Part shown: positions 1 to 15,430 of the stretch, piece by piece
How positions within the stretch are numbered: the stretch's first letter is position 1
Layout of the letters: each line of letters starts with the position of its first letter
From: Pegea sp. RAD2-039
Lineage: Eukaryota; Chordata; Thaliacea; Salpida; Salpidae
Assembly: GCA_034620365.1 (NCBI GenBank)
Contig: JAQGEQ010000263.1
Coordinates: 682,001 to 746,000, forward strand
Length of the DNA: 64,000 nt
Reading direction: 5' to 3'
Made by a program: the position numbers and the translations under genes
Notes under the pieces: generated by a model
Told to the model about the DNA's origin: nothing
What the model saw: only the letters and a program-made list of their open reading frames with translations
Databases searched by the model: none

Positions 1-1623
1 ATAAATTTATTAATTGAGAAACGATTTCTAGTTCTTTATTTAATCTTTAAGCAATCCTTAAAAAGTTCTATGAAAAAAACATAGAAAAATTGGTTATTAA
101 ATGAATAAACATTTTACAATCTAGTAATAAAGATATAAAGCACTCTTTTATGTATAAACAATATAAATATATTATCAAAAAATATATATTTATTTAACTT
201 TAGTTTTTGATATAACTATATTATTTGTGTAGCATTTTAAAGTTTAGTAAATACAAAAGAAAATGAAACTGGAAAAATATAAAATGGTGTTTTATGGTTG
301 TGCGCGAAACTAAAACTTTTTAAAGCTGATAATATTGACACGTCACTTTCATTCAAAATTAGGTTTTAGATATTTTATCAGTCTTAAGCTAATCAAAGAA
401 ATACTAGACTATCTACAGACAGTTTTTTAACTCAAGAAATTGACTTAAAAGTCCAAGTCACTGCTCTGCTTGCTATATCTGCCTATATACTTGCATTTAT
501 TATTTAAAAAGATTAAGTAATTTTTTAAAGTATAGAAAACTAATTGAAACTAAAAGTCATTTGCTTAAATTAGAAAATGATATAGCTCCAAGATGAAATA
601 GGAAGATTTTTAAAGTCAAACATAGTGATCTTTTATAGTTTCAACCATTTCAAAATTTTCTTGTAGTTTAGTTTTAATTGACTTGATAACTAAATTGTAT
701 TAGTACAGCTATAAGTTCATAAGCTAACTTAATATAATATACAGAAGTTGGTTAAAAGTATTTTATCTTAAGCATTGACTCATTCCGGTCTAAATAATTT
801 ATTGAGTTCATTAGTTCTCTTGAATATTTGACTAAATGTAGTATTTCAACAGCATATATATACATTGATGAAAAGAATAGATAATTTTGTTGACTTTCAT
901 TTTGTGACTTGTATTTTCATTTTACTTTTAAGAAATTCTGATGAACAAGCCGAATTTTTTAAATAAAAATATTTCAGATATATTGCTAAGAAATTTAGTC
1001 TAGTTGTAAGTTAATTAGCAGCATTGAATAAGGCATCATATCTAAATCGGTTTAGACCACATATTTCAAACTCTTCAAGCATCATCACACTACAAAAGGT
1101 GATCATTTTTAAAAATAAAGAAAATCGAGAAGGCTCATATCTCAATTTTATGTTCAGCTAGATTGAAATGTATCTATTTTTTACCTACCCAATAAAGTGA
1201 CTTATCAAATGCGATAACACCGAAGGGAATTTCCCTAGATACTGAGGGTTCTCGCAAAGGTCTGCTACAGATTAGAGAACCCCTTGGTTGTAAATTTCAA
1301 CTCGACTAAAATTAAGCTCCTTGACAAGTTAGTTACTAAAATCACTATGTCCTAAACATGATCAATCTAAACTCTTAAGTTGATGTACTCTGACTTCTAT
1401 AAACTCTTTCGATTGTCTGTTTCCTAACTTGTATATGAATTTAATTAGTATGATAAGACTGGTCTTACAGAATGATGTTCTAACTAATGCTGGACTTTTT
1501 ATTAAACTTATTATCAGTTGCTTACTAATGAAAATTTATTGACTTATGTGATTATCTAAAAGCTGTTTCAATCAGCAGATGACTTTTGAAAGAAACAAAT
1601 TAGATCACTTATTAGCTGTTTAT
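1..1623. other. intergenic, no gene seen
   Basis: This AT-rich stretch lies downstream of RPL13A. No conserved coding exon, RNA gene or repeat was recognised in it on either strand. A slightly less AT-rich patch near 1190-1300 has no open frame of note. Confidence 0.5.
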
Positions 1624-3646
1624 TTATTGAGCTAAACATCCCATAGACACAATTTCAGCATCAATGTCAGCGATCTTGCTTTGTACGTTAGCAATCGCTT
1701 TTTTACGTAGAGCCTGAAACAGAAAACAAAGATTAGAAGATATGATCAAGATCTTTGCGGATTGTGAGTAAAGAGAGCGGCTTCAGATGGTGATGCATGT
1801 TCTGTCACATGTCGTTAGATTCGAAAGGTTGTGGGCAAATCATCATAAGCAAGAAAAGAAATCAGAAAATAAGGAAAGGGAACTCACCAAGTTCTTCTGC
1901 TTCTTTTCGTAATATTGTTGGGACTTAACCTTTCTTTTCTCTTCTAAAGATTCGATGATACCTTTGTACTTCCATCCAACTTCATGAGCAAGACGAGACA
2001 GCTCAGCAAATTTACGATTTGGCTTCAACTTGACCACTTTCATGCAAGAAGGAAGAACAAATCTCTTTTTCTATAAATGAAATCATTTAATTTTAGAAGA
2101 TGAAGAAGATATTTGATGAGAAAATTGAATTTTTTGTTCAGATATAAAAGTTGAAATCATATTAAATCAAACAATGTAGGTAAATCATCATTGAATAAAT
2201 AAGAAGATTGAAAAGTGAGAGAGAGGATCAAACCTTGTCATATGGAGGTGGAATCCCTTCGAAAACCTTCAAGCGATCCAAAGCTTCTGCCCCCCGATTT
2301 AATTTATGAGGAAGCATACCTCTAATAGTTCTCCAAAGAATTTTAGAAGGAGCTCTATAAAATAAATGACATCAAATACAAAAGAAGTAATTATATGATT
2401 GATGAACAGAATTTAAATGTGACTCAGGAAACAAATTGACATCATTAATTTTCAAACAATGTAGGTTAAACATCATCGCCATGAAGACATATTTTTTGAG
2501 AAAGATGCTCACCTGAAATGGAAGGGACCTCTTTTTGGATTAGTTCTGGTTCTCTTTCTAAGAAACTCCAAATACTTCAACTTATTTCTGTAAAAGTTTC
2601 CAGATATAAGGATTCCTTCGCATCTTACGACAACAATTTTATGCCCTGGAGGACAGAATGACAAAATTATAAATTATCTTCAAAAAATTAAATTATAAAA
2701 TTAAAAATAATTTTTATTTAAAGATTCTAAAATTAAAAAGCCTCAGATGGTAGTGCATGATTGATCACATTATTGATTCGTAAATAGTTGTGGGTTGCTG
2801 AATCATCACTGGCTTTTATAAAACATTTATATAAAAACTAAAATTTACCATTTAAAAGATTCTTGGCAATGGTGGCAGCAAGACGACCAAGAAGATGTCC
2901 TTTGGCGTCAATAATTCTTACCTAGAAGATAAAAAATGCTTTTACTATATATAAAAAAACAAAATGTATCTATAAACTTCATAATAACAAGATAATAATA
3001 TAAAAATATCAATTTAAAAAATATATAAATCAGCTTTATGACTTTAATACAAATTAATATATAAAATATGATGTTTAAACAGTAGGTATATAGTATAAAA
3101 GATTTACTAAAAAATAATCAAAATTAAACAAATTAAAAAGCCTCAGATGGTAGTGCATGATTGATCACATTATTGATTCGTAAATAAATGTGGGTTGCTG
3201 AATCATCACTGGCTTTCAAAAGAGAATTTATAAATCTTACAAAAAATAATTAGATGATAAATTCAGAAATATTAAAAATTAAAAAACAAAAGCATAAATA
3301 CTAAAGGATATAGGTATAAGCCAAGTAATTAAAAGATAAATTAACATAATAATTGTTTAACGTATTTTAAATCTAAATAGAAAAATATATTCTATTTTGA
3401 AATTTAATTTTATAATTTAAAAAGATGAATATTTAAACTATTCACTTAAAAGTTAAACTTCATTTTAAATTAAAAACTAATTTTTTGATAAAAAAAATCT
3501 CTGCTAGTTTAAAAAATAGAAACATTACTGACTTTAATAACAAAAAATCTGTTCTTATTACTTCAAGTATTTAACAAATTTAAAATAGTTAATATCTGAA
3601 TTATAAAATGAGATTTCAGACTTACAGGAACATATGCGTCACCCAT
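1624..3646 (-). CDS. RPL13A: 60S ribosomal protein L13a (uL13), 6 exons
   Basis: Structural protein of the large cytoplasmic ribosomal subunit. Six coding exons read from high to low coordinates: 3646-3626, 2921-2849, 2645-2513, 2354-2234, 2070-1888 and 1713-1624. They give 206 residues with phases that agree at every junction; the human protein has 203. The product matches the family throughout, for example the segments [12 protein letters not shown] near the N-terminus, [17 protein letters not shown] in exon 3, [10 protein letters not shown] at the end of exon 4 and [12 protein letters not shown] in exon 5. The first exon is only 21 nt. A pyrimidine run (CTTTTT) lies just upstream of the start and could be a 5'TOP-like element. 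Introns 1 to 5 each hold one C/D-box snoRNA candidate, as in vertebrate RPL13A, which also hosts snoRNAs. Confidence 0.97.
1778..1851 (-). ncRNA. SNORD33: C/D-box snoRNA candidate, U33 type, copy 1 (RPL13A intron 5)
   Basis: Read on the minus strand: C box ATGATGA at 1846-1840 and D box CTGA at 1786-1783, flanked by a short GCTT/AAGC terminal stem. The guide just 5' of the D box, ATGCATCACCAT, pairs (with one G-U) to the conserved 18S rRNA segment TGGTGGTGCATGG. Counting five nucleotides from the D box places the methylated base on the U of GGU. By alignment with known animal snoRNAs this is the U33 target (human 18S U1326). The rRNA sequence and target assignment are from memory. Confidence 0.75.
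2133..2197 (-). ncRNA. SNORD34: C/D-box snoRNA candidate, U34 type, copy 1 (RPL13A intron 4)
   Basis: Minus strand: C box ATGATGA at 2191-2185 and D box CTGA at 2141-2138. Right after the C box comes TTACCTACATTGT followed by a D'-like TTGA. This guide is complementary over 13 nt to the conserved 28S rRNA segment ACAATGTAGGTAA. The fifth base from the D' box pairs with a U, consistent with the U34/yeast snR62 target. The terminal stem is weak, which lowers confidence. The same guide recurs in intron 3. Confidence 0.65.
2418..2482 (-). ncRNA. SNORD34: C/D-box snoRNA candidate, U34 type, copy 2 (RPL13A intron 3)
   Basis: Minus strand: C-like box ATGATGT at 2476-2470, guide ACCTACATTGT, D'-like TTGA, C'-like ATGATG near 2446-2438, and D box CTGA at 2427-2424. 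A 4-bp stem TGGC/GTCA closes the unit. The guide shares 11 nt with the intron 4 copy and pairs with the same 28S segment. The last base of the C box departs from consensus. Confidence 0.62.
2735..2818 (-). ncRNA. SNORD33: C/D-box snoRNA candidate, U33 type, copy 2 (RPL13A intron 2)
   Basis: Minus strand: terminal stem AAAAGCC/GGCTTTT, C box GTGATGA at 2809-2803 and D box CTGA at 2746-2743. The guide ATGCACTACCAT precedes the D box and pairs with the 18S segment around TGGTGGTGCATGG, allowing G-U pairs. The strong terminal stem, both boxes and the host gene make this the clearest of the five candidates. It is almost identical to the copy in intron 1. Confidence 0.85.
3135..3217 (-). ncRNA. SNORD33: C/D-box snoRNA candidate, U33 type, copy 3 (RPL13A intron 1)
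   Basis: Near-identical to the intron 2 copy, including C box GTGATGA, D box CTGA, guide ATGCACTACCAT and the AAAGCC/GGCTTT terminal stem. Only a few bases in the central loop differ. The two therefore look like a recent duplication between neighbouring introns of one gene. Confidence 0.85.
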
Positions 3647-5060
3647 CTTGGTTAGTCGGTAAAAAGAACACTGAGCGAAAATTCAGCTTAGCCTTTAATT
3701 TACGTTCACATCGGTTGATGCAAAAATAATTAAAATGGATTTTTGTGTCGGTAAATATATCAGATTTTTAAAAAATTAGCTTGAAACAAATTTTCATAAT
3801 TTTAAAGAAATTAAAGCTCCTTGTAACGTTAAAAAAAGAATAAAAAACTATTTTAAAAGATGACAACTAAATAGAATCTTGATAAAAACTCATGTAATAA
3901 ATAACTATTTAAATAAAAATATAGATAATAAGAGAAGTAAACTACATAAGAGCTGATAATTTAATGCTTTACAATGCCAAAAAGAAATTATTATTTAAGT
4001 TCCAAGTTAATTATAACTTTGCAAATATTCTAAAGTAATCTTTAAATCAGTAATAATTAAAATAAAGAAATTGTTAGAGCTTACATCGGCTTTGAAAGAA
4101 TATAATGATTTGATAATCATTAAAAAAGCATCAATTAACATTGCCAAATAAATTTTTTATAAATAATCACATATAGTTTATACTATCAAATGTTTATCGT
4201 AAGTTTTACAGTTCAGTTGGATACACGCTGTTGTTCGACACACACAAATACCTTCCATTATATTTGTCTTTAAGCTTTGGCTTAGCACTTTGATTAAAGT
4301 GTTTATTAAGTGATATAAAAATGATTTAACATTTAAATTCAAATTCTTTTATTTATACTTAGTAAGTTTACTAGTAATTGTGTTATAACAAATAACTTAC
4401 AGTTTTCTCAAGAAAAATCATTGAAATTAAGTTAACATTAATAATTCTTACTTCACCGACAAAGATCAAAGATTTTTCTTCTGGGTTCACAAACTCATAA
4501 ATTAATACTTAATTACATTCATGAAGGTTTTATCAAAGAAAATAATATAGTAAGCCTTATCATGATCTCATCAGTTTAATCTGTCTATGACTGTTTAGAA
4601 TATAATAATTAATCAAACAAAGTTTTTGTGTACTCAACTGTAATTGAATTCTAAATAATGATTAGAAGTTTTTTAATTTAGATTTCATGTAATTTAAGAA
4701 ATATAAACAATACAGGAAACATATAATTTGTTATTGTTTCAATATAGTTTCTTTTTATAATTCCTTAGCCTCGATTTTCAAAATATTTATCTAAAATTTT
4801 AAAATTTATTATAAGCTAACAACACTACCTTTAGTGTTTTGATTCAATCATGCTGTTATCAAAAACATTTTTAGTTTACATTAGATTAATCAAAATGCTT
4901 AAGATATTATCGCAGGAATTGAAATTGATTTTAAAGAAAATATAAATAAAATGAGAAAGACAAATAGATAAAAAATAAAGGAACTCGATCATTGATTAGC
5001 AAAATCAACTTAGAATAAAACAACAGTTTTACTAAATTTAGTATCTCCTATTTATTTATT
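3647..5060. other. intergenic, no gene seen
   Basis: AT-rich spacer between the RPL13A start and the LINE remnant. It presumably contains the RPL13A promoter. No coding exon or clear element was recognised. Confidence 0.45.
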
Positions 5061-6290
5061 ACAATAAACGCAAAGAAGGGTGCCTGAAAAGATAACCTCT
5101 TACTAACACACGCTCTTGCAAAAAATTAGTACTATATATATTTAAGATAAAAATATATAAAGAAAAAGATGTAACACATGGCAGTAGAGTAGTTTATATT
5201 TAATTTAACATTAAGGGTAAAGAGGAAGGCTTTTACTTAAAAAACAAAGCAGGGATCTGATTAGGAGTCTTGATTAGGAAACTGATCATTAAAAACGATA
5301 TAGCTTTAACTACCTTATCGACCGTTATGTCGACCGATCTTTTATCCTAGAGACATTTGTAAGAATATTAGAGTAGAAAAGAGAAGTAGTAGTCCCAATT
5401 TTCCTGAAAGGACACTTTCAACGGTCTTTGATGATCTGAGCTTTTTGCTCTAAGTCTAGTCATTGATACCTTTTAAACGTCCACAAAATCAAGGCTTTGA
5501 TAGAATATTTGATAAAAAAACTTACTGTCATCATCCTTATCAGTTTCAGAGACATTAAAGATGATGACATTGTTTTCTCTGTCCTCACGGTCTAAAGTGA
5601 GTTTTTTGTGCGTGTCGGTGACCTTCTTGACAAGAAGCTGCACCATGCTAGCATTTTTGTCGGAACCGGGATCACCGACCACCGAAGCCCATGTGACTGG
5701 TTTCTTTGTAGAGGCATCCAGTTCGTCCATTGATTGAGACAAAGTAGAAATTTTCTCATTGATCTTGGCAACATCTTTGGCAATTTCCGATTTAAATTTT
5801 GCTAATTCAGAAGATACAGATTTGCTGATGTCGGATAATTGGTTTTGATTAGAATTGTATGAGGGAGCTGTTGTGTCGATGGTTCTGCATTTAATGCAGA
5901 ACCATTTAAATCCCATTAGCTTCATCTGGTTGTTATCAAATATATCGTACATTATTTTGCTCACATCACTACAGGTGAGATGAAACCAGGAGAGACATTT
6001 AAGGCATTCAATTACTGGATCTTCACCAGAACAAATTTTATTGCAGGATTGGCAATTGCAAGCTTGTTTTGATGAAGTCGGTTTGTCAGGATTTTTCTTT
6101 ACATTTTATCTTACGGTCTTGGTAGTTTTATTTGGATCCACCATAGTTTTTATAAAAGATTTTTGCTGTCACCAACCACAATATATAGTATATATGTAAT
6201 ATACAAATCACTTCCTAGAAATAACTTTTTCACAACTTATAAGCACTTATTCAAATAGAATATAACCTATAGCCTGAAACTTATTGAAAT
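5061..6290 (-). mobile_element. LINE remnant (CR1/Jockey-like): 5'UTR, ORF1 with PHD-like finger, 3' tail
   Basis: Degenerate non-LTR retrotransposon on the minus strand. ORF1 starts near 6144 and has an early stop soon after its start. It then shows a cysteine/histidine cluster of PHD type (CxC, CxxC, CLKCLSWFHLTC, FCIKC) near 6060-5890. A coiled-coil-like stretch follows, then NNVIIFNVSE, typical of LINE ORF1 proteins. The frame ends near 5473. Most of ORF2 is missing. The 3' end at 5061-5118 carries the family tail with a GC-rich hairpin. A second copy at 58.3-60.3 kb shares the ORF1 and 5'UTR sequence up to about 6290, which sets the upstream limit. Confidence 0.8.
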
Positions 6291-9958
<3,668 letters not shown>

Positions 9959-10506
9959 AGACCACCATCTTATATATGTCAATTAACTGATGATCTTCAT
10001 TTATTTCACATGAGATGGTCAAAAATGGTTTATTTGGACAATTATAATAGACTTATAGCAAAGATTCATTAAAACTTTGCTAGGTTTATGTCACACTTTT
10101 GAGTGTTGCGGTATTATTTTTATAATTTTACACGCACATTGGTGGCGACCTTCTCATTTTAACTTGTAATTCTGATCACCAATAAATTTTTATGACATAT
10201 TTCAGCCTGTGAATCAATTTTTTTTTTGTTTTTTTATGAAACATAAATTGTCAAAGTTCTAATGTACCCATCAACAACAACTGTTGAAGACTACAATGAC
10301 AGCCACTATATCTGTTTTATGTTCTAAATTGTTGTCTTGCATTAATGAAGCATAACAACTGATAAACTGTAAAAAAGTTTGCTTATTCATAATTATTCAC
10401 TGATGTTGTATTCTTTATAACATTATTTAATACATGTTGTGATAATTGTTTTACTCATAGAATTCTGTATTGCAGGCTCCCTTAGTTTTAAATATTAGAC
10501 TTAAAA

Positions 10507-12152
10507 ATGACCAAACTTTTAGCATATCTCTCTGTTGTTGTGCTTATGTTAGCTTTGACCCATGCTAGAGAAGCGCCTACTGGTTTTAATGGACTTTTTT
10601 GGCCACCTTATGAAAGTCACCTTCTTCAATCTACTAAAGCGCAAAGTAAGCATAAATAATCATGTTGGTTATTTGTTATCCTTTTTTAACATTTATATTT
10701 AACTGAAAAAAGTATTTTATGATTATTCCTGTTCAGATATTATTAATTGAACTTTGTAGACTATTCAAATAGTTGGAACCAGTACAAACGACCTGGTTTT
10801 TATAAAATTCAAGGTTAATTAGGTGTTCAATTTGATAATAGTGTGATTTGGTGTTGAGGTTATGGGCGTTTCAGTTATTTGTAGTTCAACATTTTTCAGT
10901 ATTATGTAAAAATCCATCAACTTTACCAAATATCTGTTTGGTAAATACGAGTTAAAAAATGATATTTTTATAATTGGATCTCATAAATTGTTATACAGCT
11001 TCAAGTATTTTAGATTGATGAATAATTAAATTTAAATCAATTTTTTCTACTTGTTCTCATTCATTTAAACTAATCCTTAAATTTTGATTTTTAAATAATA
11101 GCCAATAAAAATTTAAATGTTTTATTGTATCTAATACCAATCATTCAGTAATTAGATTTTATAATATATTTAAACTTTAGTTAGCTACTAACCGACAGAC
11201 GAATAATTTTCTCACTTTTTTAGTATCTAAACCTGCACCAGACTGGGAAGGAACAGCAATAGTGAACAAAGAAACAAAAACAATAAAGTTGTCAGATTAT
11301 AAAGGAAAATATTTGGTTTTTTTCTTCTATCCGTTAGATTTGTGAGTAGAAATTCGTTGCATCAAACGAAATTGCTTCAATCAAATCTATAAATAATTGC
11401 AACAAAGTTGAAAGTTATCAGTGAAGTCATCAAATAAGTTTGGAATTGTTTTTGCAGCACATACGTATGTCCTACTGAACTGATTGCATTTTCTGATCGA
11501 GTATCTGAATTCCGTAAACTTAACACTGAAGTAGTTGCTTGTTCAGTTGATTCTCATTTCACTCATCTCGCATGGTTTGTTGACTTCTTCGTCTCCACTT
11601 CGTTTTTAAGCTGAATTTTTCAACAGGATTAATACTGCAAGAGAAGAAGGAGGTCTTGGTAATATGAACATACCTGTTTTATCAGACATCACTCATAAGA
11701 TATCACGCGATTATGGTGTTCTTTTGGAAGATTTAGGACATACTCTAAGGTATTAATTATTAGCAAATAGAATATTAAACTAATATTTGTAAATTTTGAT
11801 GATTATTTGTTTTATACTTTGTTTAATAAACGTGATCGCTTCATACACAACTTTATTTTGTTTTTCTCGATTTAGAGGATTGTTTATTATCGACGGTAAA
11901 GGTATTCTACGTCAGATTACTATGAATGATTTGCCAGTTGGTCGATCAGTCGATGAAACCCTTCGTTTAGTTCAAGCTTTCCAACATACAGATGAAAATG
12001 GTGAAGTGTGTCCTGCTGGGTGGGAACCTGGCAAAGATACTGTAAGATCTCAAATCTAGTCTAATCATATGATTGAATTATGATTTCTGCAGATAATTCC
12101 TGATCCAGTCAACAAATTGAAATATTTTTCAAAGAACAAAGGTGAACTTTGA
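10507..12152 (+). CDS. PRDX4: PRDX4-type 2-Cys peroxiredoxin with signal peptide, 6 exons
   Basis: Thiol peroxidase that reduces hydrogen peroxide in the secretory pathway. Exons 10507-10645, 11224-11341, 11458-11574, 11627-11749, 11876-12041 and 12093-12152 give 240 residues with consistent phases. Residues 1-20 form a hydrophobic signal peptide ([17 protein letters not shown]). The peroxidatic cysteine sits in FTYVCPTE (Cys90). The resolving cysteine is in GEVCPAGW (Cys211). The C-terminal segment [12 protein letters not shown] resembles PRDX4 rather than cytosolic PRDX1/2. The signal peptide plus this tail support an ER or secreted location. It begins about 550 bp after PP2A on the same strand. 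A splice-acceptor-like TATTGCAG lies about 33 nt before the start codon. Confidence 0.94.
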
Positions 12153-14310
12153 ACACTTAATCTGTAGATGTCATTTTTTGGTGCCTTTGGTGTTTTACTT
12201 AGAATATATCTTCATCTAGTTAATACTTTGCAGTTTAAATACTTCCTCAAAAGTTCTTCCTGTTACTTGCTTAGAAGCAAACTATACACAACTAGTTTAT
12301 ATTCCAATCACTTTTTCAAGCAATTAAGATTTTTCTTGCTTATATATTCGGTTCTAATTTGTAAAATCATTTATTTATTGCTGTGCTTTGCCAAATTAAC
12401 TGGTTTTTAGAATTAATTTCTCACTAACATCAGTTTGAAATAAAAAATTTGCAAATATATTCGAATTTCTAACGATGACTCATTAGTGGATGCAACAAAG
12501 TATTAAAACTGACTAATTAACTTTTAGTTTTTACTTCGAAAGCTTGTTGCCAGATTCAGTTGTTAGTTTCAGTGAGTTGAAAGTTGGTCAAATACATCAT
12601 TTAGTCATTATAAAAGTTCAGTTTTTCTCGGATGAAATCAATAATTAGTTGAAGACAGGGTAGACCTTTCATCACATCTTCAATTTGATCAATTTTTTTT
12701 ATGTTACAATCAATTTATTTAAACAGTTTGGTATTAAATCACAATTATTTAATTTGTGACAAATTTAAATCAAATATTTATTTAAAACTTCTCTAGAGTT
12801 GATTTTGGCTTACGAAATTAGTTACTGAAACTTAATGTTTCCAAATCAAAAAAACAAACTTTCCTCAAAACGTCAAAAATGTTTGGAAGTAATCTCAACA
12901 TCAACGCTGTTTTCTTCATCTCACAACTTTTTATTTCAAATAAATTTCATTCTTTACAAGTTTCTGCTGAGTTTGTTGTGGTAGGCAAGTTAAGACTAGC
13001 TACAAAACACCAAAACCACTTCTGGCAGTTTTCTTCTGTTAATATTATCAGATATTCTTCAAAATAATCATAAACAGTTTACTGGTTAGATTTTGAAGTA
13101 TCATTTGATGAATTTTAAAAAAGTTTGAATCTAAATATGATTTTTTTATCAATTCATCAACGACATTACTTCTTCATATAAATAAATCTTGATGTGATTT
13201 TAACTGTTTCAATATAAGCTTGATGATGTGAAGATATATTCTAGAAACTTTATAAGGTTTTTACAACATCTAAATTTTTGTTATACTTTATCAAACTTTT
13301 GATAATATTTGATTTAAGCTTTATAGTTATTCAGAAAATAAAATTTTTAGTTTTAAATACTTTTAATTCTTTGAAATTTATCAGCTTTTAGGTAAACTTT
13401 CAGTTTTTTAAACAAATAAAAGCTTCAATAAATACAAAAAAATTAAACTTCTGTTAAAATGAAGAATTTTGTCAATCATTTATATAATAAACTTGTTAAA
13501 GGTCATTTTAAAAAAATAATCAAAATCTAAATACTTATGATAAAACAAAACAACAAATTTAAGTAAATAAGAAGATGAAGACATACTTAGAGCTAACTTT
13601 GATGACGATAAAATACTTTCTGTAATTTTCACAGTTAATCTTGTGATAAAAATGATTTAAAAACTTCTTTATCGAAATTTAGTTTAAGAAATACGATGAA
13701 AGTAGGTTAGATACAAATGAAAAATTTAAAATAAGTTTGTTGAAATGATGTATAAACAACATCATCAGCACATGATGTCAACTTTAAACCAAATATTTTG
13801 TAAATTATATATTTGCAACAAAATATTTGGTGAGAAGAAATTTGTTACAAATCTTTTTTAAGGATTCAATATTATTGTCGTTAATTAAATATTTATTATA
13901 AAAAACTTTCAATAAAGTCTTAATATCACTTTTTAAATCTACCAAAAATTAAATTGTAATCAAATTTATGTAAAAATCTTTTAAAGTTCAAATTATGCTT
14001 CTAAATGAAAATACAATTTTGATTTTTCAAAAAATTGTATACTTCAACTTTTCCTGTTGACATTTCTTTTTTCACTAAGAACTTTTTTTTTAGTTTTACT
14101 TTAAAATCAACAATTTTTGATGATTCTTTATTTTTTAATTGAAGTAGAAAAATTGACATCAAAATTTCTAGAATTAAAATCACCACAACATTTTTAAAAA
14201 GAATAAAACACAAACGCTAAGTTTGACTAAATGTTCAAATAGAATTGGTTGGCAATTAAATATTTAACAATTTCATTCAAGAAAAGTTTATTTATTGATA
14301 GCTACATCTT
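12153..14310. other. intergenic between convergent PRDX4 and ECI1; one hairpin
   Basis: No coding exon was recognised. The region contains several short open frames of low-complexity AT-rich composition that look like chance. A perfect 14-bp inverted repeat with a 16-nt loop lies at 13788-13831 and is listed separately. Confidence 0.45.
13788..13831. repeat. perfect inverted repeat (14-bp arms)
   Basis: ACCAAATATTTTGT at 13788-13801 is mirrored by ACAAAATATTTGGT at 13818-13831, with 16 nt between them. It could form a hairpin in DNA or RNA. Its role is unknown. Confidence 0.8.
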
Positions 14311-15332
14311 TCATTTCTTCTGTTTAAGTTGTTTGAGGTAAAAAGCGATAGTTTTTTGAATATTTGGTTGCTCAATTAAATGAACAAATGTTTCAATATC
14401 TTCTTCTCGACATTGGTCGAGAATTTTCAAACTTTCTTCTCTCATTAAAGACTTAGTAACACCATAAGCAGGCTGAGGAATCTTGGATAGCAAAACCAGT
14501 TGATTCATAGCCTTCTCTTGAACGCAATCAAGTGGAACAACTTCATCAACCAATCCTAAAAAGATTTATTGATGAGCGCGCGATGACATCAACGCGTTCG
14601 AACTAACCAATTGTTTTGGCGTATTGACTTTTGAATAAAGTTCCACTCAACAACGCGTGTTCTGTTCTTCGAATACCAATTGCTCTCTCCATCAAATCCG
14701 CAAAGAAAAAAGGAGCAACGATCCCTAATTGCGTCTCATTTAATCCGATTGTTCGATCTTCAGCCATCACTCTGTAATCACACATGAGAGCAAGAGCACA
14801 ACCTCCTGCTGGAGAGTGTCCGTTGATGGCGGCAACAATTGGTTTTGAAGATCCAAACACTTGAAAGTACCACTCATGAACACTCGACCAAAATTTGCAT
14901 AAATCTTCAGCAGGTCTTTGAAAAGAGAAGATCTTAAAGAAGATGATGACACTTTCATCACAAACCTGTTGTACATCTCTAAGATGTCGAATCCGGCTGA
15001 GAAGACTCGACCATCAAATTGTGACGTCATCAAGATTCCTCGCACATCATTATTCGATTCCAAAATCTTCATTTCATTCGTGACGTCATCAAGGAAGCCG
15101 CGACTGAAGCTGTTGACTGGAGCGTTTGCGAGAGTCAGAGTAGCAATCCCTAGATGAAGATCGTGATGAGATATATGAGGATTGATGACGTCATCAGCTG
15201 ACCGGTTTTATCATCAAATGAAGTCTTCAACTTTTTGCTTTGATCATCTGAAGAAAACGCTCGACACAGTGACGTCATATGTTGTGACGCGCGAAGCGTA
15301 ACATGATGACGTAGTTGGTTGAGACACAACAT
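14311..15332 (-). CDS. ECI1: mitochondrial enoyl-CoA delta isomerase 1, 4 exons
   Basis: Crotonase-fold enzyme that moves 3-enoyl double bonds to the trans-2 position, so that unsaturated fatty acids can enter mitochondrial beta-oxidation. Exons 15332-15203, 15149-14966, 14915-14608 and 14555-14311 give 288 residues. The first exon encodes an Arg/Ser/His-rich N-terminus without acidic residues at first, as expected of a mitochondrial presequence. Oxyanion-hole segments FSAGFDI and GHSPAGGCALAL are present. The catalytic glutamate is in GLNETQLGI. The C-terminal helices match the family (TKSLMREESLK). Introns are 50-53 bp. The gene has noticeably higher G+C than its tandem paralogue and contains four TGACGTCA palindromes. 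A paralogue lies 98 bp upstream on the same strand. Confidence 0.95.
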
Positions 15333-15430
15333 ATTTCTTATTAATTTAAAAAAATTATTTCTGAAAATGATTGAAAAATAAAATTACTAAAAATTAGATT
15401 ACGAAATGAAAAAAGCTGAAAGTTCAAAGT

